Shown here: piece after piece, positions 1 to 10,937 of the stretch
Position numbering within the stretch: position 1 is the first letter of the stretch
Layout: every line of letters begins with the position of its first letter
Assembly (NCBI GenBank): GCA_018398765.1
Contig: JAHBMJ010004442.1
Coordinates: 34,413 to 79,912, forward strand
Length of the DNA stretch: 45,500 bases
Reading direction: 5' to 3'
DNA from: Chromera velia
Taxonomy: Eukaryota; Sar; Chromeraceae
The notes under the pieces: model-generated
What the model was told of the DNA's origin: nothing
Databases searched by the model: none
The model's input: only the letters and a program-made list of their open reading frames with translations
Position numbers and translations under genes: made by a program

Positions 1-1729
1 GGGGGGGGGGGGATCCCGTGACCGTTGCCGATAAGCCGTCTCTCTGGCAGGTCACGGAGACGCGAAGGACGATGAATGGCATAAGCAGGTTGTTGAAGAT
101 CTGAAGGGTGAGGACGAGTCCCGTTCGCATCCCGTTGGAAAGCAGAGCGAGGCAGACGGTGCTCATACCCCGGGGGGGGTGAGAGTCTTCTGGAAGGAAA
201 GGAAGGGTGAAGACTGGTCGGGTCCGCAAGAGACTGTCTGCTCTCTCTGCCGCCTCCTCTGGAGAGGGGCTGAAAGGAGGCGTCTCGCACAGTGAGTCTC
301 TCCCTCTCGTTCTGGTAGGGGAATTGCCGGGGAGGGGGGAATGCGGAGTGATTTGGAGGATCCATTCCCCCCCTTCTCACCGGAGGCTCTCCAGGGGAAT
401 CACCCGCGCCCCAATCATACCCGACTCCTCCGCCTCCTCCCATGGGGAAGAGATCGTCAGACCGCCAGACCCCATCTCGCCCTCTTCCTCGGGGGGCTGC
501 GGCAGGAGTGTTGACTGCATTTGCTGCTGTGTGGACATAGGAAGCCTCTCTCTCGTTGATGCGGGCCGGGTGGGGCGCCCTCTCAATTCCGTATTGTCTG
601 CTTCCGTACTGTTCCTGTCGGGGAAGGGGGAGCTGAGGCCGGGTCGTGAAGCCCTGAGGCGGCCAGAGCCATTCGTCTGCAGACTCGTATTCGAATCCGT
701 AGCCCTCAGTAGGGTCTCCCCCTCTTCCTCTTTGCACTTCGGCCCTCTCCGTTTCCCTCTCTCCATGACGGTAGTAGGCAGGGATCCCTCCCGTCTGTCT
801 TTGCATGGGTGCGGGAGCCCTCTGGTAAGAAGACTCGGGGAGACGGCGAGGAAGTGGAGCGAAGTTAGAGGCAGGCGAGTCTGCACTCCAACTTGGGTCC
901 CGGCTCTCTGGAGATGGGAAGTCTGTACTGGCAGGGGACATCTCTTCGTATCCCCCGTCTCCTCTGATGGTCCCTCTCCCTCCGAGTTGGTCTGCCTCAG
1001 GCTGGTGGTGTCTGCAGTCACTGCATGGGGATCCGTAAGGACCCGAGGAGTAGTCGGGGGGCAGGAGTTCCATTGGGTAGTCTGCAGGGGAGTGGTTGTC
1101 CTCGGGATATTCAGGGGGCATCTGGTCACTCAGGTAGTTCGGGGGGGGGTGCTCTCTCGGATAGTGGGTGGGTCGGTGTCTGTGTCTGTAGAGGCCGGTC
1201 GTCTGCAGTTGGGGGAGGTCCACACGGAGGGGGGGGGGGAAGGGGTCTGCCTGTTGGAGCGGGGGGGGGAATGTGTTGGGGTCATGGGGCCCGGTTGGGG
1301 TGTAGGGACTTGGAGCGTCTCTCTGATGGATGTTGAGGGAATTCTCCCCTCCCCCTTGTTCCCACATTCGCTGCCGATCCGGCGCCTGTGTCTGCGGAGA
1401 TCGGACTCGAAGGTCTTCTGGGTGTGGGGGTTTGGGTGCTTTGTCGAGGAGCAGCCGTCCTGCCTCTGCACGCCTCTCTGGTGATCCGCTGATGGCAACT
1501 GACTGTGCAGTCAGGAGGCCGAGCTCGAACTGGAACTGGAGGGCTTGAGGCTCGAGAGACAGAGTAGCCCCGGATTGTGTGGAAATAAAAGCTAAGTCGT
1601 CGGCTGGTACGTGCGTGTCGGCTGGGTATGGAATTAGGACGTTCAGTGTAGGGTGCTGGTGACCGATTCGAGTCTGACTTTCGACCATTGCTTCAGTAGA
1701 GCCCGGAGGATTTGATGCGACGACGATTG
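1..1729 (-). CDS. KH-domain-like RNA-binding protein, Pro/Arg/Gly-rich, partial (large internal or 3' exon)
   Basis: One frame stays open on the minus strand from 1729 to the left edge, about 576 codons with no stop, so the gene continues outside the window. It begins right after a pyrimidine tract ending CTGCAG, a good splice acceptor. The first 95 or so residues (about 1655-1420) read like a KH domain: a VLIP strand, a helix leading to QSGATLSL, and then QSVAISGSPE followed by an Ala/Leu helix. The usual GxxG loop is not visible; PADDL lies where it should be. The rest is low-complexity and rich in Pro, Arg, Gly and Tyr, typical of a disordered tail. A possible upstream exon (2245-2065, phase-compatible) is weak. 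The opposite-strand open frame at 207-1484 is best read as a shadow. KH identity is inferred from pattern only. The function, binding RNA or single-stranded DNA, is family knowledge. Confidence 0.6.
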
Positions 1730-2466
1730 CTGCAGTGGGGGGGAAGGGAGACGCAGGGACAATGGGGAAGAGCGTGAATAAAAACCTATGCAAGCAACAC
1801 GCAGGTAGAAATGGTTTCTTTGGAAATCGTCAGTGTAAGTGCCCCGAAAAGGCAGGTTTCCTCGACAACACGTCAACCTCTTTCGTTCTCAGTGTTGCTT
1901 TCAAGGTTCTTGTAACGAAACTGACCATAAAGAGAAGCATTTTCACGTCCCTTTCCTACTGCGTAATCGATTCCCAGGATTTCAAGCTGACTCAAGAAGC
2001 AGTTCAGCTCCTCAACGCCGTCAAGCAAAAACATTGGAGCTGGGTCCGATCCACCTGTAAGAACCTCTGTCTAGCTGACCGACTGCCTTCGCTGCCTTTC
2101 CGATGATTTTTTCTTGTCTAAGGTAGCTGTCAAGATAGATTCCACATGCATTCCTTTCGGTTCCCTTTCGATTCAAAAGACAAGGACAGATCACGACCAC
2201 CACTGGCGCTTGCTGGATCTTGCTGGGTCGGAGGAGAAGGTCCATACACACTCGACGGAAGGTCGACTCATGATACGTCGACCCGTACGTTTCGATCCAT
2301 GCACTGAGAGCTTGATCGGCGGAAATTATAGCGACGTATTTTTGGACCGATATACGCGCGAACTGATCTGCATGGGGGGGCTGCATTCTTCAGAGGACGT
2401 ACCGCGAGCATTTTTCAGACCGCATCCTTCAGGCCATGCTTTCCGGGGCCGCTTTACCCGCGGTTC
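1730..2466. other. No gene recognised
   Basis: Several short overlapping frames occur on both strands. The start probably lies in the 5' part or an intron of the KH-like gene on the minus strand. A plus-strand frame at 2114-2470 contains DLAGSE, a string known from kinesins, but nothing around it supports a motor domain. Confidence 0.4.
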
Positions 2467-2659
2467 GTAAGAGCCGGACGGTGCATGCGCCTGGCCCATA
2501 AAAGCGATGGAGCGCGCGCGTGCATGCTTGGGCGCGCGCGCCGTAAGAGCCGGATCGCGACTTTCCGGGGCACTGTAAGAGCCGGATATAGAGCCGGGCA
2601 GGGTCAGACGAGGTGCATGCGTCTGGCCCTTACAAGTGACTCAGAATTGTGTAAGAGCC
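2467..2659 (+). repeat. Cluster of four GTAAGAGCC motifs
   Basis: GTAAGAGCC occurs at 2467, 2543, 2575 and 2651, three times followed by GGA. Between them are CpG-rich, ATGCATGC-like palindromic stretches. The same nonamer, in both orientations, recurs at 9483-9611 and 10536. It looks like the core of a dispersed repeat family. I do not know the family. Confidence 0.5.
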
Positions 2660-2750
2660 ACCGTGTACAAAAGGTCCAATACAAAAAAAAAATAAAATAT
2701 TACGTGCAATTTATTTTGGTTTTAATCTTCCGATACAGAGTGTAACAGAG

Positions 2751-3068
2751 TGTCAGGGGCATACGGGGCTCTAGAGATAGAATACAAACCCTAGCAGTGT
2801 GGTGATAATGATAGAAGTGTCAATCCATCAACCAGTCTAGAGGAAGTTCCTCCCTAGAGTATCTAACAACCATGACTCATGCCAATCATGCTGTTTCCAG
2901 ACCTGTTCTAACCTGCTCTTACTTGGTTACAGAACGTATGCTTTACTACATGTATTGTTTAGTACACAAATACATGCGCTCATCAATCCTGCACCCAACT
3001 CCGTATGAGCAGCCCATTAAGCACCTCAATACTCCACAAGCCAGACTTCCTGGCAAGCACCTCACACA
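2751..3068 (+). repeat. Dispersed repeat, copy 1 (CpG-decayed)
   Basis: This copy aligns nearly end to end with 8774-9081, with most differences being transitions. It begins TGTCAGGGGC and ends CACCTCACACA. It carries an extra 10 bases near its middle compared with copy 2. Where copy 2 has CG, this copy often has TA, TG or CA, as expected for an older, methylated and deaminated copy. No coding frame is shared between the copies, and I found no terminal repeats. Confidence 0.8.
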
Positions 3069-3484
3069 TGTCTGCCCACTAAACCAACGTCTACGCTTGG
3101 TTCACTTCTTTAAGCTCTACCTCACACATGCTCGCTCACAGGGCGGATGGTTAGAAAAATCCATACAACAACAACTCCAGACACTGTGACAGATAGTTCT
3201 TGCCTGACACTCTCCTTGTGCAAGTCTCCTCTCGCTTCGATCTGCACTTCTGCGATCTCATCTCGGGGCATCCCCAAATTGGCATACAAAAGGTGTCCGA
3301 AGCTTCCAAAGCATGCACAAGCGAGATCAAAAATTCATTTAAGCGGCTTTCACATCCAATGCAATGCGAATACAAAGCATTCATGCATGCGACTGTCTCA
3401 GGGAAATCAAATGATCTGTGGCTAGATGCATTTTCTCTCTCTTTTTCTTTGTGTGTTTATACTGGGGGAATTCAAGATAGCACG
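3069..3484. other. No gene recognised
   Basis: Only short overlapping frames on both strands and no splice-linked series. The stretch separates the dispersed repeat from the inverted-repeat element that begins at 3485. Confidence 0.4.
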
Positions 3485-5104
3485 CATGTTGTCTAAACCT
3501 GCCTGGGGCGCCTGGGGTATCCCAGGCACGCCGCAGGCGGCCCACTAGGGCCACCTGGGGGGACCCCAGGTAGTTTTGCCTAAGTTTATATAAAGCTGCC
3601 TAGGGCTTCGCCCCAGGCAGCTTTTGAGAGTTGCCTGGGACGAAGGTCGGTGCCGAAGGCACTGACCTTATCGTTACGAACCACGGTGCATGTGCCCAAC
3701 CGGGTTCATGCGAGGGATGGGATGACGCGACCTCACGATCTATACGTGCATGCCGCGTATCAAAAGTCTGACTGAGTTATGCAGACCGGCAGCAACTTTT
3801 TGTTCGGCGGTCGCAATCAGCGATAGATACAAGTGGATATACATTAAGTTGACGGTTGCTTTCAACTTTCGTTTCTTCTCACTCTTATCACTGGAGATGC
3901 ACATCATTGCACATCATTATACATCCATTGATCAACTCACTGATTGATTCCACACTTGGCTTTCCCGCTTACTGACTGCATTAATTGATAATTCCACACT
4001 CGGCCATTTAAAGTAGCCATGCGAGGGTTGCTGATGGGGGAGACTGTGGTGATGCATACGCCCCTTCTTGACAACTTTGTTGAGCTATTGCATTGGGCAG
4101 GAGAGGGAGCCTCCATCACCCACCTTCTTTTTAATCCCCCCAATCCCCCCGTCTGCAATGCCCCCCACTATGATCGCCTAGAAAGAGTGGTGAAGGCCGA
4201 TCGCGATGCAGAGAGGGCTTTTTTTGCAGAGATGTCCAGAAGGGGGGGGCTAACGGACTGGTTCCGGTACTTCCCAACCACCATGCTCACAACGCAACAT
4301 GTGCAGCGATTTGCGTATATATGGAATCCATCCTCTATCGATCCAATGACGGTGGGCGAGCAAGCCATGTAGTCTGTGCCTGCGCCACGCCTCTCTCAGT
4401 GGGAAGTGGCACATTTTACGCCCCCTGAAAATATGAATCAAGCAGAGCAATTCAGAAAGGAGAGGGAGGTGGGGCGTCTGCCTGATATGCATGTCCTTTT
4501 CAGCAAATGCAGCAGAAGAAGAATCTGAGAGGGAAGAGATAGAAGAATGGAGAGAAGTGTTTCATATGGAGGACATAACAGAAGAACAGGCCGTAGCTGA
4601 AGAGAACTGCCGCAGAATATTCAGACAGGCAATCAATGCCTGTGTCCCTCACTACCATGATGAGGCAGAAGATTTCGAACTTGTCTGGGAGGTGCCAATC
4701 CAAGTAAACAAAAAGTAACACATGCAACTTTGCATTGTTTATAAACTTATCGCAGAGTGGAAATTTACTCTAGAAAATTATTCAGAAAATTTTATTTAAT
4801 TCTTTTCTATAAAATAATATCTAGAATTATATAAAAATTTTGATTTATTGATTCAATGTGAAGCATTATAAATGAATCTTTAAAGTTGCGTTCAGAAACT
4901 AAATCCTAGAATAAAGGCATTTTTAAACTTTTTTCAACGTTTTTCACACTATAGAGAGAATGCAGAAAGACCCCCTGACTGCCTGGGGTGCCCCAGGCAG
5001 TCCTTACGGACCGCCTGGGGAAGGTTATATATAAGACCTCAGGCGGCCCGTCAGGGCCGCCTGGGGTCAGCACAAGCAGTCATTCTAAAGGTTTAGACAG
5101 CATG
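3485..5104 (+). mobile_element. Unclassified element with 16 bp terminal inverted repeats
   Basis: The ends are CATGTTGTCTAAACCT (3485-3500) and the reverse complement of CATGCTGTCTAAACCT (5089-5104), 15 of 16 identical. CATG lies at both outer edges and could be a 4 bp target duplication; because CATG is its own complement, the exact edge is uncertain. Inside each end is a GC-rich block (about 3501-3650 and 4976-5068) made of GCCTGGG/CCCAGGC inverted repeats that would fold strongly, each with a TATATAA-like stretch. The middle holds two plus-strand frames, listed separately. I cannot assign it to a superfamily. A non-canonical DNA transposon or a virus-like element are both possible. Confidence 0.65.
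4019..4718 (+). pseudogene. Unknown protein-coding region inside the inverted-repeat element
   Basis: Two frames, about 4019-4372 and 4491-4718, lie in tandem and read like real protein: well-mixed residues in the first (for example LLDNFVELLHWAGEG) and an acidic helical stretch ending in a hydrophobic VWEVPIQV segment in the second. They are probably parts of one gene that no longer reads through, though splicing has not been ruled out. I recognise no catalytic motif or domain. The setting, midway between terminal inverted repeats, suggests the element's own protein. A TATATAA-like sequence lies upstream near 3585. Confidence 0.4.
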
Positions 5105-7560
5105 ACAGCACGTGCAGCGCCCAGCCCACAAACAGACGTGCAGACACGGGGTCGACTCGAGTCATAATAGTACATGACTTCTTTGATTGCGATCGTTTCC
5201 TTCCTTTGGGTAGACACTGAGTAGGTATCACACTATGCAGTCTGTCATAAATATAGAAGACACATACAATGCGGCCAATGCTGTGTGCGCTCTGGGCACT
5301 CCCCCCACGCGACGCACACACACTCGGTTTTTCTCACACAAGAAGCAACAGCAGACAAAACATAAAGAGCTCTACCATGCGCACTCAGGAGACTCGAGAC
5401 TTTGCGACTCTCTGGTGAACTCACTTGCATAACTGAGCAAACGAGACTCAGTCAATTTAGAGATCAACCGAAGAATTGTTTTTCAGCCAAAAATGAATCG
5501 AATCAATCACACAGAAGCAGAGAGCGACTCAAGGCACACACACTCAGAACAAGACAAACTGGGGTGCTGCGCTGGCTTGCATGTAGATGCCATTCGCAGG
5601 GTTTGAGTCCCTGACATGAATAACCGAAGCGCCTTCCGCCCACCTAGCCACCCGCCGGCCTACAACACACACAAAGTGCGCTGCACGCTCACCCCCAATG
5701 CTCCTCACAGCGACTTGATGCGATATATCAAAACTGCCTGAATGACCATAGTGTTTTCGGCCACCCTGCAATCACCTCTTCCTTCTCTGCTCTTCACAGC
5801 GGCCACCTGTCTCAACAGAGATAGCTCGACCTCACAACTGAATCTGTGTCCCAACTGCACACCAGATTCAAACATATGAACGCTCAGGAGACTCTCTCTT
5901 ACGAGGCAACCCTTCAAGAGCATAGGTTGACACGACCGAAATGTACTGTATACACACCGCTTCCTTATCAAACTACACAGTTGTTCTCTTTAGATATGCA
6001 GTGAATACAATGAGTACACTCGATCTCTCATGGGCTTCTACCTCTCCGCTGTGTTAAGTCATCCCATGTATCGATCACAATTTCTCATTCAGACAGCTCG
6101 ATCGATTATTCTTTGACGTGTGCCTTTTTTGTACAGGAAAATCAGTGAAGCTCTCTTTTCTTCTCAAAGATTAAGAAAAACCATAACTACAGATCGACAT
6201 AATCCTTCATTCCTGGCAACAGACCGAGCTCTCACGTTCCGTGTGAATGGTCATTACCTGCTGCCCTTAGATGCTGCACAGCTCACCGCAGCCTGGCCAG
6301 CTACGGGGCTAGAGAACTGACAGTGTACAACATCTTAAACAGTCCGACCGAAGTCGAACGCAGTGTACACCACTTTCGAAAACAGCAGAACATTGGAGAT
6401 CTAAGGTGTCGATCATTCATCTTCCTCTCCTTTCTTTCTTTTCTTCTCTTCTTTGTTTATAGAGTGTCTGATGCTCTTTACTTTGCTCCCAATCGCTTTC
6501 TCTTTCCATCTTTCTTTTCTCTATGATGTCCTCCCATACCCAGATGAACAGAGGGAAAGGTCAGAGAACAGAAAAAAAAGAAAACACATTCACCCTCATC
6601 ACCTTGCCTTGCCTCCTGTCTCTCTCCTCTTCTTTAATTCTTCTTCCCTTTTCTTTTCTCCCTAACTATCTTCATCCCCCATTCATCTTTCACAAACAGG
6701 GAAAGCAATTAGTTAGAGAGATATAGAGAGACAAAAGAATCCACTCAAACAAACACCAACACCAAACACCCTCACACATCTCACCTCCATTCGCTCTTTT
6801 CACCTGCCATCTCCTCTCTCCTCTCCTTCTTCTTTCATTCTCTTCCTTACCAACTGCCTTCTCACTGAATCATCACTCAATCATCCTTTCTGAATAAAGA
6901 CAAAAGACAGTTGGAAGCAGTTAGAAAGAGGAATGTAAGACAATCCGAACAAACACCAACACACACACCTCCCTCACCTTTCACATACACACCTACCTCC
7001 CCCCAAAACAAATTTCCCAAATCAAAGCCCACAACCAAAAGAAAACAATCCAAACAATCCACTGATTTGCAAATGTCTTGCTGCCGTGGTGCCCCATAGC
7101 ACTACTAAGCATTTAGAACACGGCACAGACAAGTGCGAACAAAAACAAGAAGGCCATACACCCTCAATCACCCCAACCAACCTTCTACTCCACAAGATGC
7201 TCTTCTTCCTTCCATCCCCAACAACACAAGCAATGAAGAGCATTTCCACCATCACTTGAGCACGTTTTTTGTAGGCCTGGACACCTCATACTTCATTGCA
7301 GCCCCAATCAGCAGAGACGGCAGTCAGTCTTCAGGTCATTCAATCAGACTGAACGGTCTCCCTTCTTAAGCTTGTCCTTCTGGACCCTCATCTCCAATGG
7401 GCCAGCAACCTTGAGTTCCAACTCCCTCGAAGCGATAAGAATAAGAAGAAACAACAAATTCTATCACATCCGGAAAAGAGTCTCAACTCCGCCACAACTT
7501 TTGGCTCGAGAGCAAGCAACAGAAAAGAGACGAAAGCTCTCTGAGCCTAGGGTAATCGAC
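5105..7560. other. No gene recognised
   Basis: This is a stretch of low-complexity DNA. It is CA- and TC-rich from about 6400 to 7150, with related runs of CAAACACCAACAC near 6750 and 6950. Open frames are short, overlap on both strands and lack splice-linked partners. One tRNA-like stretch is listed separately. Confidence 0.5.
5583..5656 (-). other. tRNA-like sequence, possibly a SINE head
   Basis: Read on the minus strand, TGGCTAGGTGGG fits the A-box pattern of RNA polymerase III promoters. About 40 bases later, CAGGG and CCCTG form a perfect 5 bp stem around the loop ACTCAAA, placed like a T arm. The anticodon arm does not fold and the T-loop lacks the usual TTC, so this is not a working tRNA. 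It is more likely a tRNA-derived SINE fragment or chance. Confidence 0.2.
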
Positions 7561-8773
7561 TTAAAATATTACTAGATGAATTTTAGGGGTTACACATAGG
7601 GTATGTTAGTATTTAACGTCACCCCTATACTAAAAATCATTTTTTCAAGACTTATTACATTACATTACTTCAAATAAAGTCAACATCTCATCAGAATGCT
7701 CACTGGTTGGCTTGTAATCTGCGATGAAAGTCTTGTTTCCAGGTGATATCTAGAAAGGGCTCATAAACTAGTAATCCGTAATATATAGTAAAATTGGGTA
7801 AACAGCCCCCCTCCCTGGACTCCCCTTCAAAAAATAAAAGAAAACCATCATGATGCGATAATGTCATCACTAAACTTCAATCTCAATATCCATGACAACA
7901 TCAAGGTCCTTCATTATAGGCTTCATGAGGAGCTTTTTGAACGCTTCTTCGACTTTTTGCAGCTCATTCTCTTCCATGAACAGACTTTTTCCCTAGCCTT
8001 TTCATACGACTTTTGCATGGTGCAACCAATAAAAAACAATAGCAAGACCAACAGTATTAAGGCAAATTTTAGGCTGCAATAGAACCAGGCTCATGGCGGC
8101 TGCTCTTGCTCTGCGGCTTCCCGAGAGAGGCTGAGTAGTCAACTCAACGCCTCTTCTATTAGTCTCCCCCCCTCCCTTTACCCCTGAATCCCTAGCCTGA
8201 ATCCCTGATAGCGCCTGATAGGCGCTCAAAAGACTGCAGAAGATTCTGAAGAGAATTAATAATTTTTATTGTCTTTTGTATGAGCTACAGCGGGAAACCT
8301 TGTGCTTTCTTGGAGATGGGTGACGGCATGCAAGGAAAACAAATATTGGTGGTCTTTTAAAAGATGCCGTAATCTCATAATCCGTAATCAGTTGTAAGAC
8401 ACATACCATAAAAAGGAGGGTATATGATTATTTTTTCCCGTAATCACACTTAATTTCACGGGATTTAAGCTTTTTAAGTTGAACCGTGTTCCTTTATCCT
8501 GAAATGTTTATATAATTTATGTTTTTATTATATGTTTTGTATGATCTTACCTATAAAATCTTAATCGTAATTGAAATAGTCGAATATCCTAGTCTCTGAG
8601 CTCTACAGACTTTTTTATTTTAAGGCAGGCAGTGTGCACTATACAGCATAGACTATACCTACAGTGGTTTAGATTGGCTGTCCTATCTGCCTCTTCCTTT
8701 GCTGAACGAAGTTTCTATAAAGCCATACCAACACTGTTGCCCCGGCGTGCAACCAGAAGCTCTGTTAACCACT
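7561..8773. other. AT-rich stretch, no confident gene
   Basis: Base composition is clearly more AT-rich than around the host genes. A 35-codon minus-strand frame at 7977-7870 is the only protein-like piece and is listed separately. The rest shows no splice-linked frames. Confidence 0.4.
7870..7977 (-). CDS. Short protein-like frame, possible C-terminal fragment
   Basis: A 35-residue frame runs from ATG (7977) to TAG (7872-7870). It contains an amphipathic helix (VEEAFKKLLMKP) followed by LDVVMDIEIEV and then the stop. The layout, helix then a short hydrophobic strand at the very end, faintly recalls the C-terminus of family A DNA polymerases, but the usual final Gly and Trp are absent. It may be the remnant of a longer gene. 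The confident statement is only that it looks more like protein than its surroundings. Confidence 0.2.
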   Translation of the reverse strand: MEENELQKVEEAFKKLLMKPIMKDLDVVMDIEIEV

Positions 8774-9081
8774 TGTCAGGGGCGTACGGGGCTCTAGAGA
8801 TAGAATATGAACCCCAGCAGTGTAGTGATGATGATGGAAGTATCAATCTATCAACCGGTCTAGAGGGAGTTCCTCCCTAGAGTATCTGACAGCCATGACT
8901 CATGCCAATCATGCTGTTTCCAGACCTGCTCTTACTTGGTTACAGAACGCATGCTTTACTACATGTATTGTTCAGTGCATAAACGCATGCGCTCATCAAT
9001 CCTGCACCCAACTCCGTGCGAGCGGCCCATCAAGCACTTTAGTGCCCCACAGGCCAGACTTCCTGGCAAGCACCTCACACA
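8774..9081 (+). repeat. Dispersed repeat, copy 2 (better preserved)
   Basis: This is the second copy of the repeat at 2751-3068, in the same orientation about 6 kb away. It keeps CG dinucleotides where copy 1 has TG or CA, so it looks younger or less methylated. Both copies share the same outer edges, which argues for insertion of a unit and not a simple segmental duplication. Confidence 0.8.
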
Positions 9082-9482
9082 GAGCATGCATTGTCCAATA
9101 CAAATTCTCATTCTCTCTTCCACACAACCACAATATTCAGAATATATCAAATAAATGCTTCATCCCTTATTCATATTATCAGATACAGAACCACACAACC
9201 AGCCTAGTGATTGCGCATTTCCGATAAGTGCTACCATATACCCCCATGTAAGTCCCTTCTCCCTACAGGTCGATCATGAAGCCTCCACGAAGTCTCCGTC
9301 TGGAGAAAAACTGCCGTCTACCAACCGTTGTTTCAACACCCCGAAGGGGGGGGGCCATGCGACCTTCCATGTCTGTAGTTTGGGGTCTGGAACTTGTGGG
9401 ACAGCTCAGTATAGAACTGGTTGGGGAAGTATGGATTTTAGCAGATTTTCAATCAACCATCTGGCTCTCACAGGGCTTTGCT
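9082..9482. other. No gene recognised
   Basis: Overlapping short frames only. A run of eight G follows CCCCGAA near 9350. Nothing here is splice-linked or shares a motif with known families. Confidence 0.4.
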
Positions 9483-9611
9483 GTAAGAGCCAGATTTTTT
9501 AGTGACTCAAGAGGCAAATGTGCATGACGCTTATTGTCGTTCTGGCTCTTAAGGGCCAGATCCAAATATATATATCTTCCCGTCTCGTAAAGGCCAGATT
9601 CTGGCTCTTAC
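9483..9611. repeat. Inverted GTAAGAGCC repeat pair
   Basis: GTAAGAGCCAGAT at 9483 faces ATTCTGGCTCTTAC ending at 9611, giving a roughly 130 bp palindromic unit. A further GGCTCTTAA lies between them at 9544. It uses the same core as the cluster at 2467-2659, so the two regions probably hold copies of one family. Confidence 0.5.
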
Positions 9612-9723
9612 GGAAATCCAGCCTCCGTTTGAACGACAATTTACGATTGGCGTATCTAAATCATACTAGCCCGTGTGCGCGGCACGCCTGCAGGCGTACG
9701 TGCACATATTGTACGTATATCCT

Positions 9724-9753
9724 CTAACTAACTAACTAACTAACTAACTAACA
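9724..9753 (+). repeat. (CTAA)n microsatellite
   Basis: About seven tandem CTAA units, followed by ACACATATATGTAC. It is short and unremarkable, and lies in a stretch without genes. Confidence 0.85.
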
Positions 9754-10937
9754 CATATATGTACGGGATATACCTAACTAGTTGGGTGAGTGCCTCGGGG
9801 GGCTATAATTTAATTGTTGCAAACCATCAGGGGCTTGGGCATGTCTTACCTACATGGGCAAGTGGCCGGCGGGGGCCACGGCAATGCGCGTAAAATGTGC
9901 TTTTTGGGACCGTATGCGCGCAGATATAATATATACAACTCCGTGCGAGTTACTTGAGGGGCATGCATCATGACGTACGAGCGCGGATCGAGTTTAAATG
10001 CGATCGCGGCTCCATGCAAGTTGCTTGAGAGGCATATTTTGGAATCAGGGCGACATCGTAACAGACAAACAAACACTGTAGACAAACACTGAACCTCCCT
10101 CCCCCCAAATAAAAAAAATACGTTATGCGAGTATGTGCGATCTCCGGGCCTCTTGGCTGATCTCAACAGAGCTGAGCTGCCCCCCGAGGTGACTAGTCAA
10201 GGAGGCCCAAGGGACGGCTGTGAGACCCGAGGTGGGGAGGCTGGCCCGAGGTAGGGAGGTCTGCCCGAGGGTGGGTGAAAAAAGCTTCCAGCAAGAATCA
10301 AACCTATGCCGCGCAAGAGTGCCGCGCGGTAGGGACGTGTCCTATCGACTGGTCTGGCGCACCCATCGATCTATTCTTTGTTGTTGTGTGCGCACATAAA
10401 ATTTGATGGAAGCGCACGACAAACTTTGCTGTGTGCAAGAATATTGCATGCATGCAGGCGCCTAAAAACGCATGCAAACGTATGCAAACTCCATGCGATC
10501 ACGACCGTGGCACTCTTTTGTACTTAAAAATTTATGTAAGAGCCCCACCAGCGGGTGCGGGGCCTACATAGATGCCAAACTGTGTGTACGTGGGATAAGT
10601 CTCCCCCCGCAGTCAATTATATATATAGATGATACGGGATAGGCCACGGCGCCGCACATCGGGCGCCGGCCCAATGTATGCGTATGTATGTGCCCCCCAA
10701 TTGACCATTCATGCATAACTCAAAATCTACCCATGCAAGTTATCAACGCGTTGATTCTCAAGAATGAATGAACTGGCAGTGGTATACATGGTTTTGTTTA
10801 AGTGATAGTGCTGTAGTACGTAGTATGAAGAAAGGTTCAGGAAGATTAAAATCTAATTGAAATTGAGTAAGAATTGCTACGTCATCCTATGTACTGTTCA
10901 TTACTGTTCCACCGATAGTTCCATATTTTCACACCTC
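9754..10937. other. No gene recognised
   Basis: There are many short palindromes built on ATGCAT/GTACGTAC, and another GTAAGAGCC at 10536. A GGGCCTCTTG/CAAGGAGGCCC inverted pair spans about 10147-10207. A weak tRNA-like stretch is listed separately. No coding series was seen. Confidence 0.4.
10282..10372 (-). other. tRNA-like sequence, possibly a SINE head
   Basis: On the minus strand, CAGACCAGTCGATAGGAC resembles a Pol III A box and GGTTTGATTC resembles a B box, at roughly tRNA spacing. Between them, CCGCG and CGCGG can pair. The T stem does not form, so a working tRNA is unlikely. A tRNA-derived SINE fragment is the best guess. Confidence 0.25.

Noticed and set aside
207-1484. 425-codon open frame on the plus strand
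   Set aside because: It begins at GTG and has an unlikely composition. The opposite strand carries a longer frame that runs off the edge, starts at a good acceptor and shows KH-like sequence.
2114-2470. DLAGSE string suggesting a kinesin
   Set aside because: No P-loop, SSRSH or other motor motif is nearby and the flanks do not align with kinesins. Six residues can match by chance.
10139-10170. Similarity to the start of U2 snRNA (CTCTTGGCTGATCTCAA)
   Set aside because: The branch-site-pairing segment that must follow in U2 is absent, and the match needs gaps.
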